DNA of 47,780 bases from a virus, in IMG/VR virus record IMGVR_UViG_3300021079_000015, positions 1 to 47,780 of that record. One strand, 5' to 3'. The translations under genes and the position numbers were made by a program. Below the pieces are notes generated by a model. That model was given only the letters and a program-made list of their open reading frames with translations, did not search any database and had not been told where the DNA came from. Positions 8,079-14,837 of this stretch are shown here, piece after piece; within the stretch, counting starts at the first letter, position 1; the number at the start of each line of letters is the position of its first letter.

Positions 8079-8627
8079 TTACAACGGTTGTGTTTTCGCC
8101 TGCTTTAAAACCTCATCCAGACCGGGCTGGTCCATGGGTGCGTCCTTGTACATTAGCTCTGCCGGCTCAGGCGCCACAACGATGGCTTCCATCCATTCCC
8201 GGGGCGGGTTGGGATGATTGCGATGGTAAACCTCGAACGTCAGCTTAACGTCGGACCCGGCGTCAGGCTGCACGTTGTCGGCCAGCTCCCCGGCCAGCTT
8301 GGCGTCGGCCATTAAAGCGCCCAGACGGTCGAACGTGGCCTCGAGCTTGCCGTCAGCCCGCTTCACGACCTTCGTGGGGACGGTTCCCTCGATCATCTGG
8401 CGCAGCAGGTCCCGCTTGTTATCGATGGCCATCAGGGACCGACAGTTGACTTCGGTCTGGATCTCGGCGATGCGGGCCTTGATGTCGGCCTTCTTATAGA
8501 GTTGGTAGCCGATTTGCCCGGGGTTGTTGGCATGCGGAGCCAACTGGGTGTAAGCGGCCTTACGGTCCAGCCCTTCGGCCACGAGCCAGCAAAAACGCTC
8601 GTGCAGTCTGTTGGTCAGGCGAGGCAT
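8079..8627 (-). CDS. terS: Terminase small subunit
   Basis: A 182-residue protein. The N-terminal 60 residues form a helix-turn-helix-like region (LTNRLHERFCWLVAEGLDRK, then YKKADIKARIAEIQTEV), as in many TerS proteins that recognise the packaging site and stimulate TerL. A helical region and an acidic C-terminal segment follow (VAPEPAELMYKDAPMDQPGL). It is the first gene after the strong promoter and terminator at 8.7-8.8 kb and lies just upstream of the terL module. Confidence 0.75.
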   Translation of the reverse strand: MPRLTNRLHERFCWLVAEGLDRKAAYTQLAPHANNPGQIGYQLYKKADIKARIAEIQTEVNCRSLMAIDNKRDLLRQMIEGTVPTKVVKRADGKLEATFDRLGALMADAKLAGELADNVQPDAGSDVKLTFEVYHRNHPNPPREWMEAIVVAPEPAELMYKDAPMDQPGLDEVLKQAKTQPL

Positions 8628-8714
8628 GGTTAACAGTTTGGAAGGGCGACGGCGGAAAGGGGTGGGCGACCCACAGTGTTGGAGTTTGTTGGCATTGTAG
8701 TGCTTTTGGGCTGG

Positions 8715-8743
8715 ATAATGTCATTTCGCATCATTGAGGTCAA
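8715..8743 (-). promoter_or_regulatory. Sigma70-like promoter for the packaging module
   Basis: Read on the minus strand, TTGACC (8743-8738) and CATTAT (8720-8715) are separated by exactly 17 bases, matching -35 and -10 consensus at 5/6 and 4/6. The promoter lies directly downstream of a rho-independent terminator and about 90 bases ahead of the TerS start, so it would drive terS, terL and portal transcription. Confidence 0.55.
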
Positions 8744-8786
8744 ACCGATGGTTTTAAGCGATGAAGCGCCGGGTTGATTAATATAC

Positions 8787-8826
8787 AAAAAAACCGTCAA
8801 ACCACTTGATTTGGCTTGACGGTTTT
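8787..8826 (-). terminator. Rho-independent terminator
   Basis: Read on the minus strand, AAAACCGTCAA pairs with TTGACGGTTTT (arms 8816-8826 and 8790-8800), with an inner CCA/TGG pairing, and ends in seven consecutive T. It closes the long accessory operon immediately after the gene ending at 8849. Because both ends are A/T-rich, it could also work weakly in the other direction. Confidence 0.85.
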
Positions 8827-8848
8827 GAATACCCTTATTTCCGACAGG

Positions 8849-9154
8849 CTATCGATGTACGGCGGATAAAGCGGCGTTTAGGGCATGGGCGACGGAGTTG
8901 ATCGGTGCGATTTTGCGGCCTTGGGTTCGCTTGTAACTGGCGGCTGATCGATTGATGTTTTCGACCCGATGGGCAGCCTTGATGGCCTTGGCGGCTTCAG
9001 CCTGCTGTTTCCTAGCTATGAGTGCCGGGGGCGACTCGTGGGTGAGATCGCCGTTGGTCAGCTCTTCGTAGACTGGGCAGATGTCCCGGTGCAGGTCGGT
9101 TAGTTCGGCCCCGCAGGAGCAGGCGACGGTACGGTTGTGGAATCGTTTACTCAT
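8849..9154 (-). CDS. Small Cys/His-containing phage protein
   Basis: A 101-residue protein starting MSKRFHNRTVACSCGAEL. CSCGAELTDLHRDIC gives a possible Cys/His metal site. The rest is helical and basic (IARKQQAEAAKAIKAAHRVE), ending with SVAHALNAALSAVHR. I rejected the longer frame to 9253 because it overlaps the previous gene. It is the last gene before the terminator. Confidence 0.6.
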   Translation of the reverse strand: MSKRFHNRTVACSCGAELTDLHRDICPVYEELTNGDLTHESPPALIARKQQAEAAKAIKAAHRVENINRSAASYKRTQGRKIAPINSVAHALNAALSAVHR

Positions 9155-9161
9155 GCCATTG

Positions 9162-9464
9162 CTAATCGACGTATTGATGTTGATGGCCTTTGTCTGCCAA
9201 TACATTGAGCGCAAACTCCAATGCCTCAACAAATAGTTTGTATTCGGCGTCACCGCTTAGGATCAGCTCAAACCTATCGAACGGCTGATGCTCTTGTCCG
9301 TCGATGGATATGGTTGCTGCGGTTCCTCCTTCGTCTTGAAGTCTGAAGATGGTTCTGCCTCCGTGGCCAGCGTCACCTCCTTGTGGGCAGTTTGTTCCAG
9401 CGGTAACTGTAAGAACACAGAAGTCTTCACACGTTCTGCTTTGGGTTTTTACTAGGTGCTTCAT
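9162..9464 (-). CDS. Hypothetical phage protein
   Basis: A 100-residue protein starting MKHLVKTQSRTCEDFCVLTV. It contains a Gly-rich stretch (NCPQGGDAGHGGRTIFRL) and then a beta/alpha region, FDRFELILSGDAEYKLFVEA. Overlaps the previous gene by 4 bases (ATGA). No family recognised. Confidence 0.55.
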   Translation of the reverse strand: MKHLVKTQSRTCEDFCVLTVTAGTNCPQGGDAGHGGRTIFRLQDEGGTAATISIDGQEHQPFDRFELILSGDAEYKLFVEALEFALNVLADKGHQHQYVD

Positions 9465-9829
9465 AGGAATGTTGGATGGCTGGACCGGCTGGTATGTTTG
9501 GCGGTTTTGATGGCTTTAATTTGGCGTTCGAGTCTGTCTACCTCGGTTTGTGCATCGTCTAGTTCGTCTTCGAGTCTTTCGACTTCCCGTTTGGCTTCGT
9601 AGAGATCGTCTTCGAGGTCTTTGACGGACTGGGTGGTTAACGAGTCGAATGCGTGTCGTCCGTCGTGCGCTAGGACGGTCTCTGGCAGTCCGTCGAACTG
9701 GTAGACTAGTGCGTCGATTGCATCGGCTCGGCATTGGATACCGTTGGCGGTGTGAGACCAGTTGCCGTGGCGTCCTGACGGGCTGCGGTGGAGCCAGTCT
9801 GGGGGCGTTGTGGTGAAGTCTGGAATCAT
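9461..9829 (-). CDS. Hypothetical protein with C-terminal coiled coil
   Basis: A 122-residue protein. The first 65 residues are a mixed region containing PDWLHRSPSGRHGNW. Residues 70-105 form a clear coiled coil with Leu/Val heptads (KDLEDDLYEAKREVERLEDE). The frame also allows a GTG six bases earlier. Likely an oligomerising accessory protein; no family recognised. Confidence 0.6.
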   Translation of the reverse strand: MIPDFTTTPPDWLHRSPSGRHGNWSHTANGIQCRADAIDALVYQFDGLPETVLAHDGRHAFDSLTTQSVKDLEDDLYEAKREVERLEDELDDAQTEVDRLERQIKAIKTAKHTSRSSHPTFL

Positions 9830-9915
9830 TTTCACTCGCTATTTTGTGATGAATTGGATGTATTGGCGTTTCAACCTAAACCTAACAGCGGTGGGTTTTG
9901 GAAGTGTTACGGGCG

Positions 9916-9950
9916 GCCCCGGCCTACGAGTGTAGTGTCCGGGGCTTTTC
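9916..9950 (+). terminator. GC-rich hairpin with T-tract on plus strand
   Basis: GCCCCGG (9916-9922) pairs with CCGGGGC (9939-9945). Inside, CTAC and GTAG pair around GAGT, and TTTTCGTTT follows on the plus strand. As a terminator it would face against the genes, blocking antisense transcription. Alternatively the minus-strand RNA forms a structured element in the 157-base gap between genes. Confidence 0.4.
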
Positions 9951-9986
9951 GTTTACTGTTGGTTCTTTCATTTTGCATCCTTTTGG

Positions 9987-10379
9987 TTATTTGTTTCGTT
10001 TTCCGTCGTAAGGGTCTGGTTTGTTTGGGTCGTATGTCTGCCCTCCCGGGCGGTAGACCATGTCGTACTCATGCCAGTCGTCTTTGAGTCCGTTAAACAT
10101 GTCTAGAACGCAGTCTGGGTGCATGGCAATGGTCATGCAGATGGCGTTCTCGCTGGGATCTGAACCCCGCCAGATGATTGCCGGCAGGGTTAGCTTCTCA
10201 CCGCAGCAGAAGCAATTCTGGCCTATATTCCATGGGAATGGTGCAAACCGTTCGATGTCGCACAATTCCTCCATGGTCTGTGTATCCATTTTGCCTTCGT
10301 TCACGGCTTTCTGGCATTCATCAATGCACAAGTCCCGTTTCTTGAAGTTGTATTCGTAGTCGATTGCCTTCAGGAGCAT
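9987..10379 (-). CDS. Hypothetical phage protein with zinc-binding-like cysteines
   Basis: A 130-residue protein. The N-terminal half is helical (YEYNFKKRDLCIDECQKAVN). Then NIGQNCFCCGEKLTLPAIIW and a distant HPDC give a Cys-rich site suited to zinc. It ends with a Pro/Asp-rich tail, YDPNKPDPYDGKRNK. Its start follows a TAATATG junction with the upstream 30-residue gene. Function unknown. Confidence 0.6.
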   Translation of the reverse strand: MLLKAIDYEYNFKKRDLCIDECQKAVNEGKMDTQTMEELCDIERFAPFPWNIGQNCFCCGEKLTLPAIIWRGSDPSENAICMTIAMHPDCVLDMFNGLKDDWHEYDMVYRPGGQTYDPNKPDPYDGKRNK

Positions 10380-10380
10380 A

Positions 10381-10473
10381 TTACCACAGGTATTCTCGTT
10401 GAGACTGCATATCGACGAGCGCAGCCTCGAGTCTCTTGAGTATTGAGTGGAATGCTTCTGTGTCTGTATTCAT
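10381..10473 (-). CDS. Very short helical peptide gene
   Basis: A 30-codon frame, MNTDTEAFHSILKRLEAALV and onwards, predicted as one amphipathic helix. It starts in an ATGA overlap with the upstream gene and ends one base before the next ATG (TAATATG). That gap-free packing is the main support. Function unknown. Confidence 0.4.
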   Translation of the reverse strand: MNTDTEAFHSILKRLEAALVDMQSQREYLW

Positions 10474-10655
10474 TTGATTTTCAACATGTTAATTGCCTGA
10501 TCTGCCAATGCTTGTATTGCGATTTCTGCTGCGTCTTTGGCATGGACTTTTGGAACCATGCCTTCTTGGTGTATGAAGTCTGTGAATGCCGCCTGATTGT
10601 CTCTGAGAAACATAATTAGCAGGTCCATTGTCTGCCAATCCAGCGTAGCCCACAT
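10470..10655 (-). CDS. Small helical phage protein
   Basis: A 61-residue protein, MWATLDWQTMDLLIMFLRDN then AAEIAIQALADQAINMLKIK. It is mostly helical and hydrophobic-faced. The ATG at 10655 follows the upstream TGA by one base. The longer frame in this register lies on top of the upstream gene and reads as a Ser/Lys-rich shadow, so I rejected it. Confidence 0.5.
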   Translation of the reverse strand: MWATLDWQTMDLLIMFLRDNQAAFTDFIHQEGMVPKVHAKDAAEIAIQALADQAINMLKIK

Positions 10656-10656
10656 C

Positions 10657-10860
10657 TCACTCGCCTCTCTCTGATCGGAGCAAATCCGTAACGGCTTTGA
10701 TGGCTTTTTCGCCTTCTGTGTGCGGGCTCCATCCTGACGCTTGCAGGATGCCTTGGAGCGTGATTGCCGCCTGCTTCCAGAGGGTTCTTGAGTGCTCGAG
10801 TTGGACGATTCTAGCTTCGACTGCTTCGAGGGTTTTGATGACTCTTTCATTTTGTTGCAT
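10657..10860 (-). CDS. Small coiled-coil phage protein
   Basis: A 67-residue protein starting MQQNERVIKTLEAVEARIVQ with a coiled-coil N-terminus (VEARIVQLEHSRTLWKQAAI) and a polar C-terminus. It overlaps the upstream winged-helix-like gene by 14 bases. Function unknown. Confidence 0.5.
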   Translation of the reverse strand: MQQNERVIKTLEAVEARIVQLEHSRTLWKQAAITLQGILQASGWSPHTEGEKAIKAVTDLLRSERGE

Positions 10861-11224
10861 AGATTGTTGCTACCATGACTCGTTGTTGGCGATTTGAAGG
10901 AGCCAGCCTTGTGTAGCCGGCATCCTGAATGACTCCGTTTCGGAGCAGCACCTTGTACATTGGGGTGATCGATCCGTATCCGATGTGCGGTAAAGCTGCC
11001 AATATGTCGGCACTGATGCAGCCTTCTGGTCCAAATGATTCAATAACTTCAAGCACTGTCTGAGCTACTTTCCCCCAGTTGCAGCTCTCAACTGCATCGT
11101 GACTGCTTTGCGGATCACTGTTTCTTGCCCGGGGTGTATGCACAAGCTTGAGTCGCTCCCCGCCCGGGGTAAATCCCAAGGGGAGCTTGTATGCATTAAA
11201 ATCAAATTCTGGGTGATCAGTCAT
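10847..11224 (-). CDS. Winged-helix-like small phage protein
   Basis: A 125-residue protein. The first 50 residues are extended and polar. Residues 60-110 have a winged-helix pattern: KVAQTVLEVIESFGPEGCIS, ADILAALPHIGYGSITPMYK, then a beta wing around RNGVIQDAGYTRL. It may bind DNA as a regulator (inference). The start at 11224 is in an ATGA overlap with the upstream gene. Confidence 0.55.
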   Translation of the reverse strand: MTDHPEFDFNAYKLPLGFTPGGERLKLVHTPRARNSDPQSSHDAVESCNWGKVAQTVLEVIESFGPEGCISADILAALPHIGYGSITPMYKVLLRNGVIQDAGYTRLAPSNRQQRVMVATIYATK

Positions 11225-11472
11225 ATTTTCCCTTCCTTGCAAAGGTCCAATGTTTCGAGCCATTCAAGGCACTTGTTTCCCATGCGTTGTACGACGGTTG
11301 GCCGGGCTGCCTCACAGAGTGCCATCAAGCATTTAACGGTGGCATTAAGCTTGCGGATCTCGGCTTCTGCCTGCTCTAGTGCGTCATCCTCGTCCATTGG
11401 ACGTGGTTGCCCGGAGCCATAGCCGGCGGCATCAATGTGACGCGCAAATGTAGGTTGGTTTGGATTTCTCAT
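11221..11472 (-). CDS. Hypothetical helical phage protein
   Basis: An 83-residue protein. A polar start (MRNPNQPTFARHIDAAGYGS) leads into an acidic coiled-coil segment (DEDDALEQAEAEIRKLNATV), then CLMALCEAARPTVVQRMGNK. ATGA overlaps on both sides place it firmly in the operon. Function unknown. Confidence 0.55.
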   Translation of the reverse strand: MRNPNQPTFARHIDAAGYGSGQPRPMDEDDALEQAEAEIRKLNATVKCLMALCEAARPTVVQRMGNKCLEWLETLDLCKEGKI

Positions 11473-11633
11473 ACAGTTCCCTTGCAGCGCATCAGGAATG
11501 CCCTGTTTTTTGCTGCTTTTGCGGCTTTCTTTTCAGCCTTTTGTTGTCTGGTTGCGTATTTGTTTGTGATTCTGGAGCTTATTAAATGGCGTTCTCTTGC
11601 CACTCCAGCATCGGTGCTTGCTCGAGACCCCAT
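11469..11633 (-). CDS. Small basic phage protein
   Basis: A 54-residue protein starting MGSRASTDAGVARERHLISS, very rich in Lys/Arg/Ala (KYATRQQKAEKKAAKAAKNR). It starts in a TAATG overlap with the MazG-like gene and ends in an ATGA overlap. Likely nucleic-acid binding by charge; no family recognised. Confidence 0.5.
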   Translation of the reverse strand: MGSRASTDAGVARERHLISSRITNKYATRQQKAEKKAAKAAKNRAFLMRCKGTV

Positions 11634-11941
11634 TATTTGTCCTCCTTCACAAACGCTCCTGACGAGAGCAGGGTTCCCTTTCTGTCTTTGATCTCGTTGT
11701 ACGCACAGGCGAGGCACACCGTAATGTCGATGCCTTCCAATTGGCACAGGTTGATTAAACAGACAAGCGTGTCTCCAATGGCATCGATGATGCCGGCTCG
11801 GTCGTTCTTGTTGATGGCGTCTGCCAGCTCTCCCATTTCCGACACAGCCTTTAAAAACTGGGCTGTGGACGTTGAGTTGGGGATGATTTGCCGAGCGACG
11901 GCCCATTCGATCACTGCGGATTCAAGTTGAGTGAATGTCAT
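11633..11941 (-). CDS. MazG-like nucleotide pyrophosphohydrolase
   Basis: A 102-residue all-alpha NTP pyrophosphohydrolase-like protein. Key segments are AVSEMGELADAINKND (Glu35 and Glu38 for metal), IIDAIGDTLVCLINLC (Asp53 and Asp57), and a final AYNEIKDRKGTL that is common in phage MazG-type proteins. These enzymes hydrolyse (d)NTPs or ppGpp-like alarmones to monophosphates. In a phage this could lower host stress signals or clear non-canonical nucleotides. The ATGA overlap with the methyltransferase stop suggests coupling with DNA modification. Confidence 0.8.
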   Translation of the reverse strand: MTFTQLESAVIEWAVARQIIPNSTSTAQFLKAVSEMGELADAINKNDRAGIIDAIGDTLVCLINLCQLEGIDITVCLACAYNEIKDRKGTLLSSGAFVKEDK

Positions 11942-13713
11942 TTATTTTCAGATATTTGCTGCATTAAAATTGTAAACGCTTTTGCCGCGCAGGACGGCAC
12001 AACGCCGTTGCCGAGGAGGCGCAGTTCGTCAGTGCGGTTTCCTTGACTGGCTGCTTCGACATAGCACCCGTTCTCCCAAACCTTTTGGTCAAGAGTGGAT
12101 CGCCATACTTCTTCCATCTCTGGTAATGCATCAGACAAAACCCACGCCCCTTCGCTGGCTTCCCGCAAACCTTGCAAGATTGCCGCTCCTTCCACGGCTT
12201 CTTGCCCTCTTTCCAATGCAATTTCGTATGACAACTGGCACATAGCGTAACCAAGTTCTCGCTTAAATTGTTCAATAGGTTCCTGTCCTTGTGATGGATT
12301 CCTACAAGATTCGTAGACCCACATTCCTGACAGGCCCCAGCCTTGAATTGGGTGGCCCGTTTGTACGCACCAGACAAAGTAACAGATTCTTTGAGTGAAT
12401 GCTGCCAACTGCATTCCCGTCCACAGTATTTCCTTCGCAAGAAAACACTGAAGTCCTCTATGCGTCCATTGAACCTCTTGCGTGTTAGCTTTACTCCACA
12501 CTTCAAACAGGATTTGTCTGGCTCTTGCTTTTTCGGATAAACTCTCATAAGCATTCACACTATCCCCATAAGGATTCAGCGTCAAGGTTTCACCCAGAAC
12601 ACTGGAAGATTCATTAGCACACAAACCCAGCGCGGGTTGAGTTTCGCATTCTGAGTTGTTGCCGTTGCCCACTGTATCTGCCGCGCCAGATACTCGGTCG
12701 TCCTGCCCGTTGCTATCCTGCTCGGACGCATTTCGGGAGACATTGCGCTGGCATCTGTCACCGTTGGAGTGCTCCACGCCTTCACTTGACCAGTCAACAG
12801 CAGCTCGTTCTTCCGCTTCCCGCCCCTGCTGATCTTCCCGCCTTCCATCCCCTCGGGCGTTGCCCACGACGCGGGGCGGCTCCCAAGCGTGCTGGGGTTC
12901 TCCGGGGCGGGAAGGCCATGCGTCGCGCTTGGAATAAACCCGTAACGAAGATTCAAGTCCACTGCTCGCGGCAACGTATCTTTCCTCAATTTTCCGTCCT
13001 TGCGATAGTCCGAATTGCTCAAGTTTCCGCAATCCTTGAAATCCCTCGCTGCTGCTGTTGGCCAAGTTATCACAGCCTCTCGCAATTGCGTTCCCTTTTT
13101 CCTCTCTAGCCTCTCTGGTCTCGTGTCGGGATTGTAACAGTCTGTTGTCTGAGTAGTGGGCCAATTTTGCACAGATAAACACTCGTTTACGCTGGTGACT
13201 CGCGCCGCATTCAGCCGCGCTAAATACTCCTGCCGTTGCTTTGTAACCCACACGTTCCAGTTCGCGCAAGACATGGAGCAGAACGGGCGTTCCTGCTGGG
13301 TCGTTCCAGTGGTCTCCAACGAGCTTGCTGGAGATGATTCCTTCAACATTTTCAAGGAAAACAACGGAAGGTCGGCACTGTCTAATTCCCTCCAGAATGT
13401 GAGGGAAGAGGTGTCTGGCGTCTTCGTCTCCGGCTCGTTTGCCGGCGCTGGAGAATGGTTGGCACGGGAACCCGCCAGAGAGGATGTCCACTTTTCCAGA
13501 AAACTCTGCCCAAGGGAATGACTTGAGATCGCTCCAGATCGGAGCCGCATCAAGTTGCCCGCCTTCCATTCTCGCAAGTAGGACTTCGCAGGCGAAGGCT
13601 TCGATCTCCGAATAAGCGACCGTTCGCAGGCTTGGGAGCACTCGTTTGAGTCCGAGGTCAATGCCTCCGTACCCGGAGCAAAGACTGAGATGATTGATTT
13701 GGGTAGTATCCAC
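11938..13713 (-). CDS. C5-cytosine DNA methyltransferase with large insertion
   Basis: A 591-residue frame with the ordered C5 methyltransferase motifs: SLCSGYGG (motif I, residues 10-17), GGFPCQPFS (motif IV, catalytic Cys84), ENVEGI (motif VI, 121-126), QRKRVFI (motif VIII, 174-180), and LRLLGNGVVPSCAAKAF near the C-terminus (motifs IX-X). I start it at GTG 13713, just before motif I. The product would methylate cytosines, probably protecting phage DNA. It is unusually long: residues 190-385 form a target-recognition region rich in Asn/Ser/Arg, and residues 386-550 correspond to the frame of a nested HNH gene, with no stop codon. Whether the long product folds as an active enzyme is open. 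A second protein frame starts two bases earlier. Confidence 0.85.
   Translation of the reverse strand: MDTTQINHLSLCSGYGGIDLGLKRVLPSLRTVAYSEIEAFACEVLLARMEGGQLDAAPIWSDLKSFPWAEFSGKVDILSGGFPCQPFSSAGKRAGDEDARHLFPHILEGIRQCRPSVVFLENVEGIISSKLVGDHWNDPAGTPVLLHVLRELERVGYKATAGVFSAAECGASHQRKRVFICAKLAHYSDNRLLQSRHETREAREEKGNAIARGCDNLANSSSEGFQGLRKLEQFGLSQGRKIEERYVAASSGLESSLRVYSKRDAWPSRPGEPQHAWEPPRVVGNARGDGRREDQQGREAEERAAVDWSSEGVEHSNGDRCQRNVSRNASEQDSNGQDDRVSGAADTVGNGNNSECETQPALGLCANESSSVLGETLTLNPYGDSVNAYESLSEKARARQILFEVWSKANTQEVQWTHRGLQCFLAKEILWTGMQLAAFTQRICYFVWCVQTGHPIQGWGLSGMWVYESCRNPSQGQEPIEQFKRELGYAMCQLSYEIALERGQEAVEGAAILQGLREASEGAWVLSDALPEMEEVWRSTLDQKVWENGCYVEAASQGNRTDELRLLGNGVVPSCAAKAFTILMQQISENK
11964..12554 (-). 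CDS. HNH homing-type endonuclease nested in methyltransferase gene
   Basis: A 196-residue protein with zinc-knuckle pairs (CLKCGVK, CQECGS, CKVCGK, with FCLMHYQRW) and the HNH core VGIHHKDRNLLNNLSENLVT followed by LCASCHTKLHW. The C-terminal MHYQRWKKYGDP is typical of phage HNH endonucleases. It is in a different frame from the methyltransferase and occupies the segment between its target-recognition region and motifs IX-X. Such genes usually spread by cutting insertion-free alleles. The last 25-30 residues may be out-of-place sequence, since the methyltransferase motif X is read from the same bases. Alternatively it lies within a self-splicing intron, but I did not find intron structure. Confidence 0.85.
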   Translation of the reverse strand: MLMRVYPKKQEPDKSCLKCGVKLTRKRFNGRIEDFSVFLRRKYCGRECSWQHSLKESVTLSGAYKRATQFKAGACQECGSTNLVGIHHKDRNLLNNLSENLVTLCASCHTKLHWKEGKKPWKERQSCKVCGKPAKGRGFCLMHYQRWKKYGDPLLTKRFGRTGAMSKQPVKETALTNCASSATALCRPARQKRLQF

Positions 13714-13715
13714 AT
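12582..13715 (-). CDS. Overprinted phage protein with W-P/S-T repeats
   Basis: A 377-residue frame lying entirely inside the methyltransferase gene in another register. Its ATG (13715) overlaps the upstream TAA (TAATG), the packing used by most genes here. It shows ordered features rather than shadow-like composition: ERPFCSMSCANWNVWVTKQR, then QNWPTTQTTDCYNP, ITWPTAAARDFKDC, ASWATPEGMEG, AWSTPTVTDASAMSP, and a C-terminal AKLNPRWVCVLMNLPVFW. I recognise this layout (repeated W-P-T-P segments and a terminal LNP-WVE-LMG-P-GW box) from hypothetical phage and prophage proteins found with C5 methyltransferases. Function unknown. It could be expressed, or it could be a constrained alternative frame. 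Confidence 0.55.
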   Translation of the reverse strand: MWILPKSIISVFAPGTEALTSDSNECSQACERSLIRRSKPSPAKSYLREWKAGNLMRLRSGAISSHSLGQSFLEKWTSSLAGSRANHSPAPANEPETKTPDTSSLTFWRELDSADLPLFSLKMLKESSPASSLETTGTTQQERPFCSMSCANWNVWVTKQRQEYLARLNAARVTSVNECLSVQNWPTTQTTDCYNPDTRPERLERKKGTQLREAVITWPTAAARDFKDCGNLSNSDYRKDGKLRKDTLPRAVDLNLRYGFIPSATHGLPAPENPSTLGSRPASWATPEGMEGGKISRGGKRKNELLLTGQVKAWSTPTVTDASAMSPEMRPSRIATGRTTEYLARQIQWATATTQNAKLNPRWVCVLMNLPVFWVKP

Positions 13716-14044
13716 TACAGGCTTTTGATTTTGAACACGGTTGCCAGCACGGGACGACTAGACTGAGGGATGGATAACGTGGTCGGACCATCGTCCGGGG
13801 TGTGCCGGCTACTGATCTCGACTCCATGTTCCATCAGCGTTGCCATTGCCTGAATATCAGGGTCGGCAATGGTTGTGTCGTAAGGCAGCGTCAGACTGCG
13901 TCCACGAGCCCTGTAGCTCATTTTTACCCGGTCGCCACGCTTGGCAGTGCTCGGGAGGTAGCGCACCTCGATTTCGTCGTTTTTCGACACTCGTGATGCG
14001 ATTGCGAATGTCATTTCACCGATGGATTTTGTGGGTTCGTTCAT
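13715..14044 (-). CDS. Hypothetical phage protein
   Basis: A 109-residue protein starting MNEPTKSIGEMTFAIASRVS. It has beta-rich basic segments (EIEVRYLPSTAKRGDRVKMS, YRARGRSLTLPYDTTIADPD), then a helix with IQAMATLMEHGVEISS. No family recognised. Its stop shares bases with the ATG of the overprinted frame and lies two bases from the GTG of the methyltransferase, so its ribosomes may feed both. Confidence 0.6.
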   Translation of the reverse strand: MNEPTKSIGEMTFAIASRVSKNDEIEVRYLPSTAKRGDRVKMSYRARGRSLTLPYDTTIADPDIQAMATLMEHGVEISSRHTPDDGPTTLSIPQSSRPVLATVFKIKSL

Positions 14045-14079
14045 ATATTTTGTTGGCTGTTGGTTTGGTTGCCGATGGA

Positions 14080-14367
14080 TTAGTCTTTTAAACGATCCAA
14101 ACGGAAAGGGACGAAAGCGGATTTATGATAGATGAAAGCCTCGAAATCTTCTGTTAAACATGCAATGTGGATGTCGTATTTTCGATACACGCAAAGCATT
14201 GCCACCGGCCCCGTGATGCTGTCTTTAATTTCAAAGACAGCTCTGCCTATCCGCAGGTAGTCCTTGCGGTTGCGGTGCAGCCGATGCACAAGCACGTCTC
14301 GCCGGAGCATTTCTTTCGCTGCATTCACCAAGAATGCGTTCCGGGCTTCGATCTTGTACGAGTTCAT
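14080..14367 (-). CDS. Hypothetical phage protein
   Basis: A 95-residue protein starting MNSYKIEARNAFLVNAAKEM. It has a basic helix (LRRDVLVHRLHRNRKDYLRI) and a beta-rich end, MLCVYRKYDIHIACLTEDFE. It starts in an ATGA overlap with the previous gene. Function unknown. Confidence 0.55.
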   Translation of the reverse strand: MNSYKIEARNAFLVNAAKEMLRRDVLVHRLHRNRKDYLRIGRAVFEIKDSITGPVAMLCVYRKYDIHIACLTEDFEAFIYHKSAFVPFRLDRLKD

Positions 14368-14609
14368 TTCAGGCTCAGAATTGCTGTTGGCACTGAACCT
14401 TTTGGAACGTCTTCCAAGATGGAAAGCACAGCTCGGGCATGCTGCCTAACAGCATCAATTTTGGTGCAGGTGTACTCGGCATCTCCAATCTGATCTAGAT
14501 TGGAATTCTTGATCTGGGTGACATAAACCCGGGAGCTGCGTAGATACCAAGTTTCAATAAACTTGGGATCAGCCTCCGGCGTTACTTTGATGTAATCGTG
14601 GAGGTGCAT
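14364..14609 (-). CDS. Hypothetical phage protein
   Basis: An 81-residue protein starting MHLHDYIKVTPEADPKFIET with mixed beta/alpha character and a helical C-terminus (VRQHARAVLSILEDVPKGSV). I chose the ATG at 14609 because the longer frame starts at TTG and lies on the upstream gene. Overlaps the upstream gene by 28 bases and the downstream one by 4. Confidence 0.5.
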   Translation of the reverse strand: MHLHDYIKVTPEADPKFIETWYLRSSRVYVTQIKNSNLDQIGDAEYTCTKIDAVRQHARAVLSILEDVPKGSVPTAILSLK

Positions 14610-14755
14610 GCGAGGGATGCTGTGATGTGTTTTGCGGGGATGTCCCAAAGCCGGCTGGCTTCGAGGATGGCGTCCCAGTAAGATTCGGCTCGGATAATTG
14701 TTGAGAGCCCGGGGACGAAGTCGGCTTCGACTTTGTAAGGGATGAGGCTGAACAT
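14582..14755 (-). CDS. Small phage protein
   Basis: A 57-residue protein, MFSLIPYKVEADFVPGLSTI then WDAILEASRLWDIPAKHITA. The ATG at 14755 is preceded by AATCCATCAATCGATACT, the leader element seen before several genes here. A TTG 39 bases upstream is possible but less likely. Function unknown. Confidence 0.5.
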   Translation of the reverse strand: MFSLIPYKVEADFVPGLSTIIRAESYWDAILEASRLWDIPAKHITASLACTSTITSK

Positions 14756-14837
14756 AGTATCGATTGATGGATTGAACTGACGGGGAGCAGTCAACTTGGC
14801 GGCAGCACTCCCGTCAATTCAGTTTCTTAAATTATTT

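Noticed and set aside
9924-9971. 15-codon frame in the gap between the genes at 9829 and 9987
   Set aside because: Overlaps the GC hairpin and has no other support.
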